DNA of 64,000 bases from DASSBQ01 sp040981125. Lineage in GTDB: Bacteria; Nitrospirota; Nitrospiria; Nitrospirales; Nitrospiraceae. Positions 52,431 to 62,519 of this stretch are shown in pieces. The position numbers and the translations under genes were made by a program. The notes under the pieces are model-generated. The model was not told the DNA's origin. It did no database searches and worked only from the letters and a program-made list of their open reading frames with translations. Position 1 is the stretch's first letter. Each line of letters starts with the position of its first letter. The stretch spans positions 1 through 64,000 of the forward strand of contig JANRMQ010000009.1 in assembly GCA_040981125.1 (NCBI GenBank), written 5' to 3'.

Positions 52431-53306
52431 TCAACTTCCTTTGACGAGCACGACATAGTAGTAGAAGCAAGGGGCTGTGAACAAGAGACTATCGAGCCGG
52501 TCCAGCATTCCTCCATGTCCGGGAATCAATGAGCCGGAGTCTTTTTGAGCGACGCTTCGTTTGACGGCGGATTCCGCCAGATCCCCCAGCAAGCCGGCCG
52601 CTGTCAGCAGAACCGCCAAAATAACGGCATCCGTCAATGTCAGCGAAGGAAGAAACCATGAGCGTGCCCCGAGGGCGACGAGTAATGCCAAGACCGTGCC
52701 GCCGATCAATCCCTCCACGGTTTTTTTCGGACTGATGGTGGGGGCCAGCGCATGGCGTCCCAGCGTTTTCCCGGAAATATAGGCCCCGGTATCGCCCGCC
52801 CATGTCACCAAAATGACAAAAAATATCAAAAATTCTCCGCCAGGCAGGGCGCGAGTCAAAAGCAAGCAGCTCAACGTCAAACCGACGTAGAGGACGCCCG
52901 CGACCAAGATGGCGCTCTGCAGCACAGCGCGGTGTAAATCCAGACGGGGGAGCAGCGGCAAGCAGGCGGCGGTCAGCATCGTGACCAGCAGGACCAGCCG
53001 ATCGGACAACAGGTCGGGCCATTGGGTACTGGATAAGAGCGCCGCCGTAGCCGCGCATCCGATTCCCATCCCGAGAGGCCACGGTGTCTCGGAAAGGAAC
53101 AGCCGGTAAAATTCTCCCACGGCCAGCGTTGCGGCCACAGTCACCAATCCAAAAAAGGCGACCGGAGGCAGGTATCGGACCAGGACATAAAAGAGTGGGA
53201 CAAACAGGACGGTCGCCAGGATGCGGCGTATCACCTCGTGGGTGCCGGAGGTTGTCCCGCCGGGCTTTGTCTCCGCAACGCGGCATCCGAAGGCTCCCGG
53301 CTTCAC
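52431..53306 (-). CDS. cdsA: Phosphatidate cytidylyltransferase
   Basis: An integral membrane protein with the CDS signature: VTWAGDTGAYISGK, SPKKTVEGLIGG and S-A-V-K-R-S-x4-KD...PGHGGMLDRLDSL. It makes CDP-diacylglycerol for phospholipids. The start is uncertain: GTG 53306 is the longest; a GTG 24 codons later (EVIRRILATV) fits the usual N-terminus better. It is between uppS and dxr. Confidence 0.9.
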   Translation of the reverse strand: MKPGAFGCRVAETKPGGTTSGTHEVIRRILATVLFVPLFYVLVRYLPPVAFFGLVTVAATLAVGEFYRLFLSETPWPLGMGIGCAATAALLSSTQWPDLLSDRLVLLVTMLTAACLPLLPRLDLHRAVLQSAILVAGVLYVGLTLSCLLLTRALPGGEFLIFFVILVTWAGDTGAYISGKTLGRHALAPTISPKKTVEGLIGGTVLALLVALGARSWFLPSLTLTDAVILAVLLTAAGLLGDLAESAVKRSVAQKDSGSLIPGHGGMLDRLDSLLFTAPCFYYYVVLVKGS

Positions 53307-53314
53307 AATGCGAC

Positions 53315-54100
53315 TTACGACGAGACGGTCGTGAAGACTCGGCCGAATCGCCGTTCACGACGCTGGTATTCGAGCAAGGCCACGAGAGTTTCGCGTCGGC
53401 GAAAATCGGGCCAGAGGGTGGGGGTGAAATACAGCTCGGTATAAGCGAGCTGCCAGAGCAAAAAATTGCTGATCCGGGCTTCGCCGCTGGTGCGGATCAG
53501 GAGATCGGGATCGGGAAGATCTTGGGTATAGAGCGCCTGCTGAATGGCGGTTTCATCGATTTGGTCAGGATACAGTGAACCGTCCTTCGCGCGCTGAGCA
53601 AGGCGGCGGGCGGCGTCGACGATTTCCGCTCTTCCCCCGTAACTGAGCGCCACGGCGAGAATGAGTCGATCCAGATGCGCTGTCTCGTGTTCGGTCGTCC
53701 GTACCCATTGCAAGGCCGTCGGCGGCAACGAATCAACTCGACCGATAGCCTTGAACCGGACCCCTTGTTCGATGAGGCTCGAACGTTCAGTGGAAAGATA
53801 GTGCTCCAGCAGGCCCATCAGGGCGCTGATTTCCTGGGGGGGCCGATTCCAATTTTCCTGAGAAAAGGCATAGATCGTGAGGACTTTGATGCCCAATTCC
53901 AGGCACAGTGAAATGAGTTCGCGAACCGACTTGATGCCTTCCTGGTGACCGGCGATCCGGGGGAGTCCCCGCAGTTCCGCCCATCGTCCATTGCCGTCCA
54001 TAATGACCGCCAGGTGCTTGGGAAGGAGATCCGCATCCAGTTTTGATAAGAGATCGGAGTCTGAGGAATGCTCAGCTTCGCTCGATCGAGAATGCGTCAT
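53315..54100 (-). CDS. uppS: Undecaprenyl diphosphate synthase
   Basis: The 261-residue protein carries the cis-prenyltransferase motifs: HLAVIMDGNGRWA, the GHQEGIKSVREL and SQENWNRP stretches, and the C-terminal TSGEARISNFLLWQLAYTE. It makes the C55 lipid carrier for peptidoglycan and other envelope polymers. It is first in the operon uppS-cdsA-dxr-rseP-proS and divergent from tldD. Confidence 0.95.
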   Translation of the reverse strand: MTHSRSSEAEHSSDSDLLSKLDADLLPKHLAVIMDGNGRWAELRGLPRIAGHQEGIKSVRELISLCLELGIKVLTIYAFSQENWNRPPQEISALMGLLEHYLSTERSSLIEQGVRFKAIGRVDSLPPTALQWVRTTEHETAHLDRLILAVALSYGGRAEIVDAARRLAQRAKDGSLYPDQIDETAIQQALYTQDLPDPDLLIRTSGEARISNFLLWQLAYTELYFTPTLWPDFRRRETLVALLEYQRRERRFGRVFTTVSS

Positions 54101-54308
54101 GGACTGGATTCGCTACCCTTTCGCAGAAATCTTGGGGAGGTGAGGCCAGTCTACTGGCGGGGTCTTGAAAAGTCAAACATCTTTCCTGTTTTTCCTTTGT
54201 ATTGCCGCGGGTTGAACGCTCAGCGCATTGCGTGGCGAGAATTGAATACGTTATACTCGGTTCTCGCATCCTCCTTATTGATCATCGAAAAGGATACAAA
54301 GGGACCCT

Positions 54309-55745
54309 ATGTCGTTGCAGGAAACGGGCGCATTGGCGCAGTTCGGTCTTTCAGAAGCGGAAGTGTCGCGCGCGCTTGGACGAGTGAAGGTCCGGGATGT
54401 GGATTACGCCGACCTGTACTTTGAGTATTGCCAGACCGATTCGGTTTCCATGGAAGAGGGGCTGGTCAAGCGGGCGACCAAGAATGTCGGCCAAGGGGTG
54501 GGGGTTCGCGCCATTGCCGGTGAAAAGACCGGGTTTGCGTACTCCGATGAATTGACCAAACGAGATTTGGAGATCGCCGCGGATACGGCCCGGTACATTG
54601 CCAACTCGCCCCAGGGGGACGCGCTGATTTCAGTCACCCATCGATCGGGTCCGCCGCGTGATCTTTATCCGCACGACCGCCGCCAAATCGAGGTCTCGAC
54701 GCCTGAGCGGGTCGCCCTGCTGAATGCGATTGATGCCGAAGCGAGGCAATATGATCCGCGTATCAAAAATGTCATGGCCTCCTTTAATACCGAATATAAA
54801 ATCGTCGTTGTCGCGACCGCCGAGGGGCGGGTTGTCAGCGATGTGCAACCGCTTTCCCGTCTTCAGGTCACCTGCATTGCGGAAGAAAACGGCAATCGGC
54901 AGATCGGGACATTCGGAGGCGGGGGCCGGGTCGGCTTGGAGTATTTCCAAGAGAATGCCCGCTATCTGCACTTCGCGCGGCAGGCGGCGCGGGAAGCCGT
55001 CTTGAATCTGAGCGCCGTGGATGCGCCCGCCGGCATCATGCCGGTCGTGCTGGGAGGCGGCTGGCCGGGCATTTTGCTGCACGAGGCGATCGGGCACGGA
55101 CTCGAGGCTGATTTCAATCGAAAAAAGACCTCTGCGTTTTCGAACCTGCTGGGCAAGAGGGTGGCCTCGGATGTCTGCACGATCGTAGACGACGGCACAC
55201 TTCCGTTTCGGCGCGGTTCCTTGAATATGGATGATGAAGGGACCGCGACCGGCAGGACGGTCCTGATTGAACAAGGCATCCTGCGCGCCTATATCACCGA
55301 CAAGTTGAACGCGCGGTTAATGGGAATCCCGCTCACCGGCAACGGCAGGCGGGAGAGTTATCAGAGCGTCGTGCTGCCTCGGATGACCAATACATTCATG
55401 CTGGCGGGGGAATCGGACCCGGCGGACATCATCCGGTCGGTCAAGCGAGGTCTCTTCGCCGTCTCGTTCGGCGGCGGTCAAGTCGATATCACAAATGGGA
55501 AGTTTGTGTTCTCCGCCAGCGAAGCCTATCTCATCGAAGACGGACAGGTCACGCGGCCGGTGAAAGGCGCCACCCTGATCGGTAACGGTCCGGAGATTCT
55601 GACGAAGGTCTCCATGGTCGGGCATGATCTCAAATTGGATGAAGGAATAGGCACATGTGGAAAAGAAGGGCAATCGGTTCCGGTCGGCGTCGGATTGCCC
55701 ACGATCCGGATCGACGAAATCACCGTCGGCGGGACTCAAGCGTGA
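54309..55745 (+). CDS. tldD: TldD metalloprotease
   Basis: 478 residues with the zinc motif HEAIGHGLEAD and the adjacent GGWPGILLHEA and FSASEAYLIEDG segments. TldD works with TldE as a heterodimer that degrades unfolded peptides or matures modified peptides. It is followed 4 bp later by tldE on the same strand. Confidence 0.95.
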   Translation: MSLQETGALAQFGLSEAEVSRALGRVKVRDVDYADLYFEYCQTDSVSMEEGLVKRATKNVGQGVGVRAIAGEKTGFAYSDELTKRDLEIAADTARYIANSPQGDALISVTHRSGPPRDLYPHDRRQIEVSTPERVALLNAIDAEARQYDPRIKNVMASFNTEYKIVVVATAEGRVVSDVQPLSRLQVTCIAEENGNRQIGTFGGGGRVGLEYFQENARYLHFARQAAREAVLNLSAVDAPAGIMPVVLGGGWPGILLHEAIGHGLEADFNRKKTSAFSNLLGKRVASDVCTIVDDGTLPFRRGSLNMDDEGTATGRTVLIEQGILRAYITDKLNARLMGIPLTGNGRRESYQSVVLPRMTNTFMLAGESDPADIIRSVKRGLFAVSFGGGQVDITNGKFVFSASEAYLIEDGQVTRPVKGATLIGNGPEILTKVSMVGHDLKLDEGIGTCGKEGQSVPVGVGLPTIRIDEITVGGTQA

Positions 55746-55749
55746 CCGT

Positions 55750-57111
55750 ATGCTGGTGACCGGCGAAGACTCCTACATCAACCTTGCTCAGGATCTGCTC
55801 GCGCGAGCGAAACAGTGCGGAGCGGATGAAGCCGATGTGATCGTCGCGAATGGGGAGACCCTGTCGGTCCAAGTGCGTATGGGCGCCGTGGATCGGCTCA
55901 CCAAGGCGCGGGAGAAACGATTGGGACTGCGGGTGTTTTTCGGCAAACGCTCGGCCAGCGCTTCCACCTCCGATTTCGCACAATCCGCGTTGAAGCAATT
56001 TGTCGAGGAGACCTGTGCCTTGGCCAAAGCGGTGGTCGAGGACGGGGTGTCCGGTTTGCCGGACCGGGATCAGATGGCGGCGGACCATCCGGAATTAGAG
56101 ATCCACGATTCCACAAGACTGGAGACGGATCACCAAATCGAGCTGGCGCGGCGTGCGGAGCGGGCGGCGTTCGAATCCGATCCTCGCATCACCAATTCCG
56201 AGGGGGCGGACTGTGATTCGTCGTCCGGACGGATCATTCTCGGCAATAGTCACGGTTTTATCGGACATTATTCCAGCAGCAGCTTCTCGTTGTCCGTCTC
56301 TCCCATCGCCGCGGATCCCGACAGCGGCGCCATGCAGCGCGATTCCTGGTATGGCGTGCAACGGAAGTTTGCAAGGCTCGAAGAACCGGAATCGATCGGC
56401 CGGGAGGCCGCGCGCCGTACAATCAGGAAGTTAAAGGCCCGCAAGGTCGCCACGTGTACGGCTCCGGTGGTGTTTGATCCGGAGGTGGCGGGCAGCTTGC
56501 TGGGCAACCTGTGCAGCGCGGTGTCGGGTTATACCCTCTACAAACGCGCCTCGTTTTTACTCGACAAGCTGGGGCAGCGGCTTGCCCCTGATTTCGTGAC
56601 GATCTACGACGACGGACGCATGCCTGGTGGACTGGGGTCCCGCCCGTTCGACGGCGAGGGCCTGGCCACGCGAAAGACCGCCGTGGTAGAGCGCGGAGTT
56701 CTCTCCAGTTATTTGCTCGATACCTATTCGGGACGCAAGCTCGGCTTGCCCTCAACAGGTAATGCGGCGCGGAGTGTCGGGGATAGTCCCTCGGTGGGCC
56801 CGACTAATTTTTACATGGTGCCCGGCACAGCGACCCCGGAAGCCATCATCGGCTCGATCACACGCGGGCTCTACGTAACCGATTTGATTGGATTCGGCAT
56901 CAATATGGTGACGGGCGACTATTCGCGCGGCGCCTCGGGATTTTGGATCGAGAACGGCGAATTGGCCTATCCGGTCGAGGAGATCACGATCGCCGGCAAC
57001 CTCAAGCAAATGTTCGCCGGCATTGAAGCGCTGGGAAATGATCTTGTTTTTCGCGGCCGCATTGCCAGTCCGACCATTCAGCTTGCCGAGATGACGATTG
57101 CGGGGAATTAG
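55750..57111 (+). CDS. tldE: TldE/PmbA, partner of TldD
   Basis: ATG 55750 gives 453 residues and avoids a 90-bp overlap with tldD. It shows the PmbA-type N-terminus (AKQCGADEADVIVANGETLSV shortened) and the C-terminal FWIENGELAYPVEEITIAGN. It lacks the HExxxH of TldD, as expected for the non-catalytic half. It directly follows tldD. Confidence 0.95.
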   Translation: MLVTGEDSYINLAQDLLARAKQCGADEADVIVANGETLSVQVRMGAVDRLTKAREKRLGLRVFFGKRSASASTSDFAQSALKQFVEETCALAKAVVEDGVSGLPDRDQMAADHPELEIHDSTRLETDHQIELARRAERAAFESDPRITNSEGADCDSSSGRIILGNSHGFIGHYSSSSFSLSVSPIAADPDSGAMQRDSWYGVQRKFARLEEPESIGREAARRTIRKLKARKVATCTAPVVFDPEVAGSLLGNLCSAVSGYTLYKRASFLLDKLGQRLAPDFVTIYDDGRMPGGLGSRPFDGEGLATRKTAVVERGVLSSYLLDTYSGRKLGLPSTGNAARSVGDSPSVGPTNFYMVPGTATPEAIIGSITRGLYVTDLIGFGINMVTGDYSRGASGFWIENGELAYPVEEITIAGNLKQMFAGIEALGNDLVFRGRIASPTIQLAEMTIAGN

Positions 57112-57271
57112 CAGGATCCCGACAACGTTCCCGGCTCTATGGTCGCCGGATTCTGCGCGTTTCCGACCCACGTCCGTGCGGAAAGACGGGTGACCACCGC
57201 GCTTAGGTTCCCCTATTCCCTATTCTACCGGCTGATGTGATCGATCTTCATGGCCTCTGAGAGGTGATACG

Positions 57272-57976
57272 ATGGCTGAGGAATTGAACGGGGTGATGGT
57301 CCAGTATCCGAGCGAGGGCACGACGGTCAAGGCTTACTTGGCGGCTCCTCCGGCGAAGGAGAAACGGCCGGCCGTCATTGTTATTCAGGAGTGGTGGGGA
57401 TTGACCGAACTGATCAAGGATGTGGCGCGACGATTTGCTCGAGAGGGGTATGTGGCCGTTGCGCCGGATTTGTACTCGCGATTAGGCAATAGAGTGACCA
57501 CCGATTCCTCGGAAGCCGCCCACTTGATGAACAACTTGAGACAGGAGGACGGCCTCAAAGATTTGAACGCCACGGTGACATATGTAAAGACGCTGCCCGG
57601 CGTAGAGGCCGGAAAAATCGGGGTCACGGGGTTTTGCATGGGCGGCTCATATGCCTTAATGCTTCCCTGTGTCAATCCGGGCATTAAAGCTGCGGCGCCA
57701 TTCTACGGGTGGGTGCCGAATCCGGACACCCCGATTCAGAATCTGGCCTGTCCGGTCCTATATTTCTATGGAGAAGAAGACGGGTTTGTTCCAAAGGCCG
57801 ATGTGCAGCGGTTGGCGGCGGCCCTGAAGAAATACAACAAGTCGGGAGAAATCAAAACTTATCCCGGCGCCGGCCACGCGTTTTTCCGGGACACCGATCC
57901 CAGCGTGTATAGGCAGGCTGAGGCCAGGGATGCCTGGAGTCGCACGCTGGCATTTTTCCGTCAGCACTTGATATAA
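57272..57976 (+). CDS. Dienelactone hydrolase family protein
   Basis: 234 residues with the Cys nucleophile C122 (GFCMGGSYAL), Glu40 (IQEWWGL) and His in GAGHAFFRD of the dienelactone hydrolase triad. These hydrolyse lactones and esters. GAGGTGAT precedes the ATG. The natural substrate is unknown; the gene has no catabolic neighbours. Confidence 0.9.
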   Translation: MAEELNGVMVQYPSEGTTVKAYLAAPPAKEKRPAVIVIQEWWGLTELIKDVARRFAREGYVAVAPDLYSRLGNRVTTDSSEAAHLMNNLRQEDGLKDLNATVTYVKTLPGVEAGKIGVTGFCMGGSYALMLPCVNPGIKAAAPFYGWVPNPDTPIQNLACPVLYFYGEEDGFVPKADVQRLAAALKKYNKSGEIKTYPGAGHAFFRDTDPSVYRQAEARDAWSRTLAFFRQHLI

Positions 57977-58029
57977 AAGCGGCGCCACCCACGGATCGCC
58001 AGACCGATGAGATAGGAGCTACAGAGACT

Positions 58030-58491
58030 ATGGCACTTGATGCGGACCTTGGCGCGAAAATGCTTCAATTGGTTACCTCCCGCTACGATGACCGTCGCTG
58101 GCGAAAACAGATCGAGAAGATTCTCAGTTTGCCCCAAAGCGGAGTCGGAGACGAACGCCAACGCCAGATATTCATGCATTTGAAGATGGCGCTGAAAGCC
58201 TATAAGTCTCGCCGAGCGGACCCCGATTCATGGATCGTCGGGGGGTTTGCCACCAAGGAAGTGATTGAACGGGCCAAATTTCAGCCCAACGTGGTCGGAG
58301 CCGGGGTCACAAAGGATGATGTGTCCATTCTCGGCACCGATCCTGGTCCGGAGATTGATCAAGCTTGGTGGGAAGATCTGTTGGTTGCGTGGTTTGAAGA
58401 GCCGGAGGAAGAGGAAAGTCCTGAAAGCGACCACCAGAGCGATGAAACACGCCAGCCTGTCAACGGACTACCGGACAAGAAGGATACGTAA
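58030..58491 (+). CDS. Hypothetical protein with acidic C-terminus
   Basis: 153 residues. The first half is mixed (DDRRWRKQIEKILSLPQSG), the second half very acidic (FEEPEEEESPESDHQSDE). No known domain. The ribosome site TAGGAG fits. The last 30 residues look unstructured. Confidence 0.5.
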   Translation: MALDADLGAKMLQLVTSRYDDRRWRKQIEKILSLPQSGVGDERQRQIFMHLKMALKAYKSRRADPDSWIVGGFATKEVIERAKFQPNVVGAGVTKDDVSILGTDPGPEIDQAWWEDLLVAWFEEPEEEESPESDHQSDETRQPVNGLPDKKDT

Positions 58492-58554
58492 TCAATTTCG
58501 ACGGTAAACATTCCCGCCGCAGAGTTGCTCGTCCCCTTCCGTTTCATCAAACGG

Positions 58555-59223
58555 TCAAGATGCAAACAAATCCATTTGAGCGTGCGCAGTGGAAGGTTCG
58601 CTGGGCGCCGGGTGCCTGACGGCGGGCTCCTGGGTTGGTTGAATCGCCGTTTGACGGTCCAGGTATTCCCTCAGCTTCTTGAAATCCTGCCGAAGCGGCT
58701 CCAACATGCCGCCCTGGTGGAGCGCGGCCGCCGGGTGGAGAAGCGGGAATAGAACAAACTCCTTCAAATTGAAGATCTGCCCCCGAACCTTCGTGATGCC
58801 GACCTTACGCTCCAGCAGGGTCTGCGTGGCCCAGTTGCCGAGTGAACAAACCAGTTTGGGTCGGATCTGGGCGATCTGCCGCAAAAGGAAGGGCTTGCAT
58901 GTTTCGACTTCATCCGGTTCCGGATCGCGATTATTGGGTGGGCGACATTTGATGACATTCGCAATGTAGATATCCGACCGGGAGAGTCCGGCCGATTGCA
59001 ACAAATCATTCAATAATTTTCCGGCCGCCCCTACAAACGGTTCCCCTTGCTGGTCCTCATGGAAGCCGGGGGCCTCCCCGACGAACATCACAGAGGCTTG
59101 CGGGTTCCCGACTCCAAATACGACTTGCTTGCGGCCGAGCCGCGATAATTTGCAGCGGTTGCAGTCGTGAAGAAACTGGGCGAGTTCCTGAAGCGGGGTG
59201 GGAGAAGCTGGCATCATGACCAT
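58555..59223 (-). CDS. Family 4 uracil-DNA glycosylase
   Basis: 222 residues with the iron-sulfur cysteines C21 and C24 (DCNRCKL) and two later ones (IKCRPPNNR, VETCKPFL). It has the motif A GEAPGFHED, and LLHPAAALHQ near the C-terminus. It removes uracil from DNA. Iron-sulfur type 4 UDGs occur in thermophiles and many other bacteria. The start could be one of three nearby Met codons. Confidence 0.9.
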   Translation of the reverse strand: MVMMPASPTPLQELAQFLHDCNRCKLSRLGRKQVVFGVGNPQASVMFVGEAPGFHEDQQGEPFVGAAGKLLNDLLQSAGLSRSDIYIANVIKCRPPNNRDPEPDEVETCKPFLLRQIAQIRPKLVCSLGNWATQTLLERKVGITKVRGQIFNLKEFVLFPLLHPAAALHQGGMLEPLRQDFKKLREYLDRQTAIQPTQEPAVRHPAPSEPSTAHAQMDLFAS

Positions 59224-59364
59224 GCGGATAAAAATTGGACGGCATCTTAGGCTCGACCGCTTCCATTGTCAACGATCGATTGATCGAAATTCGCGCGTGA
59301 ACCGTACTTGATCGCTGGAAGCGGAAAATCTTATGAACGCGAGGTGGGGTGCCTCACTACGGCT

Positions 59365-60699
59365 TCATTGATCCGCATCTTGCGAGGGTGACGAGCGTGA
59401 CATCGCGATGGCCCCTGCGCAGCGATTTCCGCTTTCGATGGCGCTTTCCAGATTGGCCGGCCAGCCCGTGTCGGTCCAATCTCCGGCGAGGAATAAATTG
59501 AGGAAGGGGCTCTGCTGCAAAGGGCGATACGGTTGGGTTCCCGGCTTGACGGACAGGACAGTCTCGGCGACCCGCGTGATTTTATGACGAATCAAGGGCG
59601 GAGTACCCAGCGGTGGACATGCGGCCGCCGCGTCGGTCCGAGCGGTCTCCAGTACCGCGGCGTCCGACGACGAAAAAAGACCGGTGTTTCCGGTTGCGAC
59701 CAGATACAGGTCGGTGACGTCTTCCCGTCTTCCGACCGCCGGGCGCGTGACGCACCAATGAAACGACCCCTGGGACAGGAGAACTACGCTGGAACGCCCC
59801 GTGCCATACGCGACTTGCAGATGGACTGCCACCATACATACGGCGCGCAGCCGGCCGAGCTGTTGGAAATAGGCATAATGCGTCATAACCCGTTCAGGCA
59901 ACAGTCGACGAAGGCGGGGAAACGGCAATGCCAGGACATAACAGTCGGCCGCGACCGTGTCCCGGTTTCCAAACTCCGCCGCCGTCACGCGATCATGCGA
60001 GAATCGCAGCCCTGTGACCGCGGTAGAGAGTCGGATAGACACCTGCTGTTCAGTCAATCGCTCGATAAGCGGTGTGATCAGGAGCCGGGATACGTCGATG
60101 GACGGCACGATGATCTTGCTCGCGCGCGCGCCGGTAAAAAAATAGCGCCGCAATGTGCGCATAAAGAGGGAGGCCGAGACGTTCTCGAGGTCGCCGCTCA
60201 GCATCAGTCGGCTGAGCGGATTCCAGACGCTGCGCCGAGCAGTCTCCGACTGGCCGATGGCAGCCAACCATGACTCGGCTGCCTGCGTCTCCAGATCATC
60301 AGGCATTGGGGGATCCCGCTCCCATGTCCGTTCAAGGAATGCCAGCAGCCGCCATCGATCCCGCATGGAGAGTCCTTGGAAGAGGGTAGTGCCGACCAAT
60401 GTATTTAACGGGGACGGGAGCGGAAGAGGTGAATATTGGACGCGGCTGCCGTTGGGCTGAAGAAATTCCAGCGGCGTGTGCCTGAGCGGCCGAAGCAGAG
60501 AAGCGGAGTGTAATTGGTCCAGCAAGGCCCATGTGGCCGTGTGACTACCGAACAGCAAGAGGACCGGTTCGGTGGTCAGACGGCCTCCCAGCCGATCCGC
60601 TTCGTCAAGGATTGTCACATCATGGCCTCGCGACGCCAGACCGAAGGCGGCGGTAAGGCCGGCGATGCCGCCGCCGATAACGGCAATGGTGCGGCTCAT
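59365..60699 (-). CDS. hpnE: Hydroxysqualene dehydroxylase (squalene-associated FAD-dependent desaturase)
   Basis: ATG 60699 overlaps the stop of hpnD as ATGA (60696-60699). The 444-residue product has FAD-binding IAVIGGGIAGLTAAFGLASR and the C-terminal LAGDWTDTGWPANLESAIESG. In the HpnCDE route it reduces hydroxysqualene to squalene for hopanoids. It follows hpnD directly. Confidence 0.9.
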   Translation of the reverse strand: MSRTIAVIGGGIAGLTAAFGLASRGHDVTILDEADRLGGRLTTEPVLLLFGSHTATWALLDQLHSASLLRPLRHTPLEFLQPNGSRVQYSPLPLPSPLNTLVGTTLFQGLSMRDRWRLLAFLERTWERDPPMPDDLETQAAESWLAAIGQSETARRSVWNPLSRLMLSGDLENVSASLFMRTLRRYFFTGARASKIIVPSIDVSRLLITPLIERLTEQQVSIRLSTAVTGLRFSHDRVTAAEFGNRDTVAADCYVLALPFPRLRRLLPERVMTHYAYFQQLGRLRAVCMVAVHLQVAYGTGRSSVVLLSQGSFHWCVTRPAVGRREDVTDLYLVATGNTGLFSSSDAAVLETARTDAAAACPPLGTPPLIRHKITRVAETVLSVKPGTQPYRPLQQSPFLNLFLAGDWTDTGWPANLESAIESGNRCAGAIAMSRSSPSQDADQ

Positions 60700-61571
60700 G
60701 GAGAGATCGGAAGCCATCGCGAGCGCAGCCACACCGCCGCGGCGACGGCCAACCGATGCCTGGTCGAAAGAGTGACCCGCTCGTCGAACACACGGAATTC
60801 AGAAGCTTGGACTCGATGGAGGATGCGACTGTAAACTCCCCGCATGATTTCCGCGACGGTCAATGAGCGCCGTTCTTTCAACGGCAAAGCCTGCAGGGCC
60901 CTCTCCGCCTTGGCATAGTGCTCCCGGGCCCGCTGTGCTTCGAACCGCATCAGATCGGTGAACGGGAGATTGTACGTTTTCCGGAGAAGATCCTGTTCGG
61001 TATAATTGAAATGTTTGAGGTCTTCCTGGGGCACGTAGATTCGGCCCTTCGCGGCGTCGATCCCTACGTCCCGCAGAATATTCGTGAGTTGAAACGCCAT
61101 CCCGAGATTGACCGCGTAATCCTGCGCCCGCGGCGATGTCGTACCGAAGATATGCAGGCAGATCAGGCCCACCACCGAGGCGACACGGTAGCAGTATAGC
61201 GAGAGGGCGTCGAAGGTGGCGTATCGGGTGGTGGTCAAGTCCATTTCCACGCCCTTGATCAATTCCTCAAAATAGGTCTGCGGAATCGACAGTCGCCGGA
61301 CATGCTCGGCCAAGCTCTGGGTGACGGGAAGAGAGGGCGTCCCGCGGTAGGCGGCGGATAATTCCTCCCGCCATATATCCAATTGCTGCCGAGGATCGGT
61401 GCCGGGCGGCGGCTCATCGACGGCGTTGTCGACTTCCTTGCAAAACGCATAGACGGTATACATCGCTTCACGCCTGGCGCGGGGAAGGAATAGAAACGAG
61501 TAGTAAAAATTACTCCCGCTCTTTTTTGTCAGGCTGGTGCAGTATTGTTGAGCTTCTGCGGCGGTCATCAT
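60696..61571 (-). CDS. hpnD: Presqualene diphosphate synthase
   Basis: 291 residues with the trans-prenyltransferase aspartate motifs (KEVDNAVDEP and NILRDVGIDAAKGRIYVP). In the HpnCDE route HpnD joins two farnesyl diphosphates into presqualene diphosphate; no HpnC is seen in this window. Its start overlaps the stop of the upstream cobalamin-binding protein gene by ATGA. Confidence 0.9.
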   Translation of the reverse strand: MMTAAEAQQYCTSLTKKSGSNFYYSFLFLPRARREAMYTVYAFCKEVDNAVDEPPPGTDPRQQLDIWREELSAAYRGTPSLPVTQSLAEHVRRLSIPQTYFEELIKGVEMDLTTTRYATFDALSLYCYRVASVVGLICLHIFGTTSPRAQDYAVNLGMAFQLTNILRDVGIDAAKGRIYVPQEDLKHFNYTEQDLLRKTYNLPFTDLMRFEAQRAREHYAKAERALQALPLKERRSLTVAEIMRGVYSRILHRVQASEFRVFDERVTLSTRHRLAVAAAVWLRSRWLPISP

Positions 61572-62503
61572 GGTTGCACAGGATTCGGGTCCGTAAGCCG
61601 GAAGGGCCGCATCTCATGCATGGCATCCCGTGCCCGGAGCGTGGGGTGGAGCAGCTCTGCCAATTGGGCAGTCCCGTTGATGAGACGCGGCCCCGGACGG
61701 CTGAAATATGAGAGGGCATCGACGACATGAACTCGTCCTGTTTGAACGGCAGGCAAGTCCTGCCATTCAGGCTTGCCGAGCATGCCTGTGAATTCGGCGG
61801 CAGCGCGTTCCTTGGTGAATCCGCAGGGCATGATCACGATGACATCAGGCCGAGAGGACGTGAGCTCCTCCCAGGCGATGCGGCGAGACGGCGCCCCGCT
61901 TTCGGTCAGAACGGCAGTCCCGCCGGCGAGTTCCACCATATCGGGGACCCAATGGCCGGCGATATACAGCGGCGAGAGCCATTCCAGACACGCGACCCGC
62001 GGGCGGACGGGGATCGAACCGATTTGACGCTCTATGGCGGCGACGGCTTCCTGCAAGGTGCCGTTCAGCTGTCGGGCTTCCGCTTCCCTTCCGACGGCCG
62101 ATCCGATTCGCAATATATCCACGAACAGATCGCTCAGCGCACGCTGCTGCAATTTTAAAAGACGCGGTTTCGGTGTCAGCTCCAAGAGGTATTGTTCGAA
62201 CCGGGCGGGTGTGACGGCGCAGACATCACACAGATCCTGGACAATAATCAGATCCGGGCGGGCGGCGGCGAGCAAGGAAGCCGACAGTCGATAGAGAGGT
62301 TCATGCTTGGCCGAAGCGGCGCGGACCCGGCGATCGATTTCCGCGCTGGACAGATCTTCTGTCGGAAGTAGCGATTCAACCATGACAGGAGCGGACAGCC
62401 CCGGAGGGTAGTCACATTCATGACTGATGCCGACCAGTCGGTCGGCAAGACCGAGAGCGGCCACCACTTCGGTCGCGCCGGGAAGCAGCGAGCAAATTCT
62501 CAT
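61568..62503 (-). CDS. Cobalamin-binding periplasmic-type protein (BtuF-like)
   Basis: 311 residues starting MRICSLLPGATEVVAALGLADRL, typical of BtuF-like cobalamin-binding proteins, but without a clear signal peptide. The usual ALGLADRLVGISHECDYP and RPRVACLEWLSPLYIAGHWVPDMVELAG segments are present (shortened here). Hopanoid genes with radical-SAM steps need B12, which makes this position between HAD and hpnD understandable; this is inference. Confidence 0.85.
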   Translation of the reverse strand: MRICSLLPGATEVVAALGLADRLVGISHECDYPPGLSAPVMVESLLPTEDLSSAEIDRRVRAASAKHEPLYRLSASLLAAARPDLIIVQDLCDVCAVTPARFEQYLLELTPKPRLLKLQQRALSDLFVDILRIGSAVGREAEARQLNGTLQEAVAAIERQIGSIPVRPRVACLEWLSPLYIAGHWVPDMVELAGGTAVLTESGAPSRRIAWEELTSSRPDVIVIMPCGFTKERAAAEFTGMLGKPEWQDLPAVQTGRVHVVDALSYFSRPGPRLINGTAQLAELLHPTLRARDAMHEMRPFRLTDPNPVQP

Positions 62504-62519
62504 CGGATGCGAGCCGCCA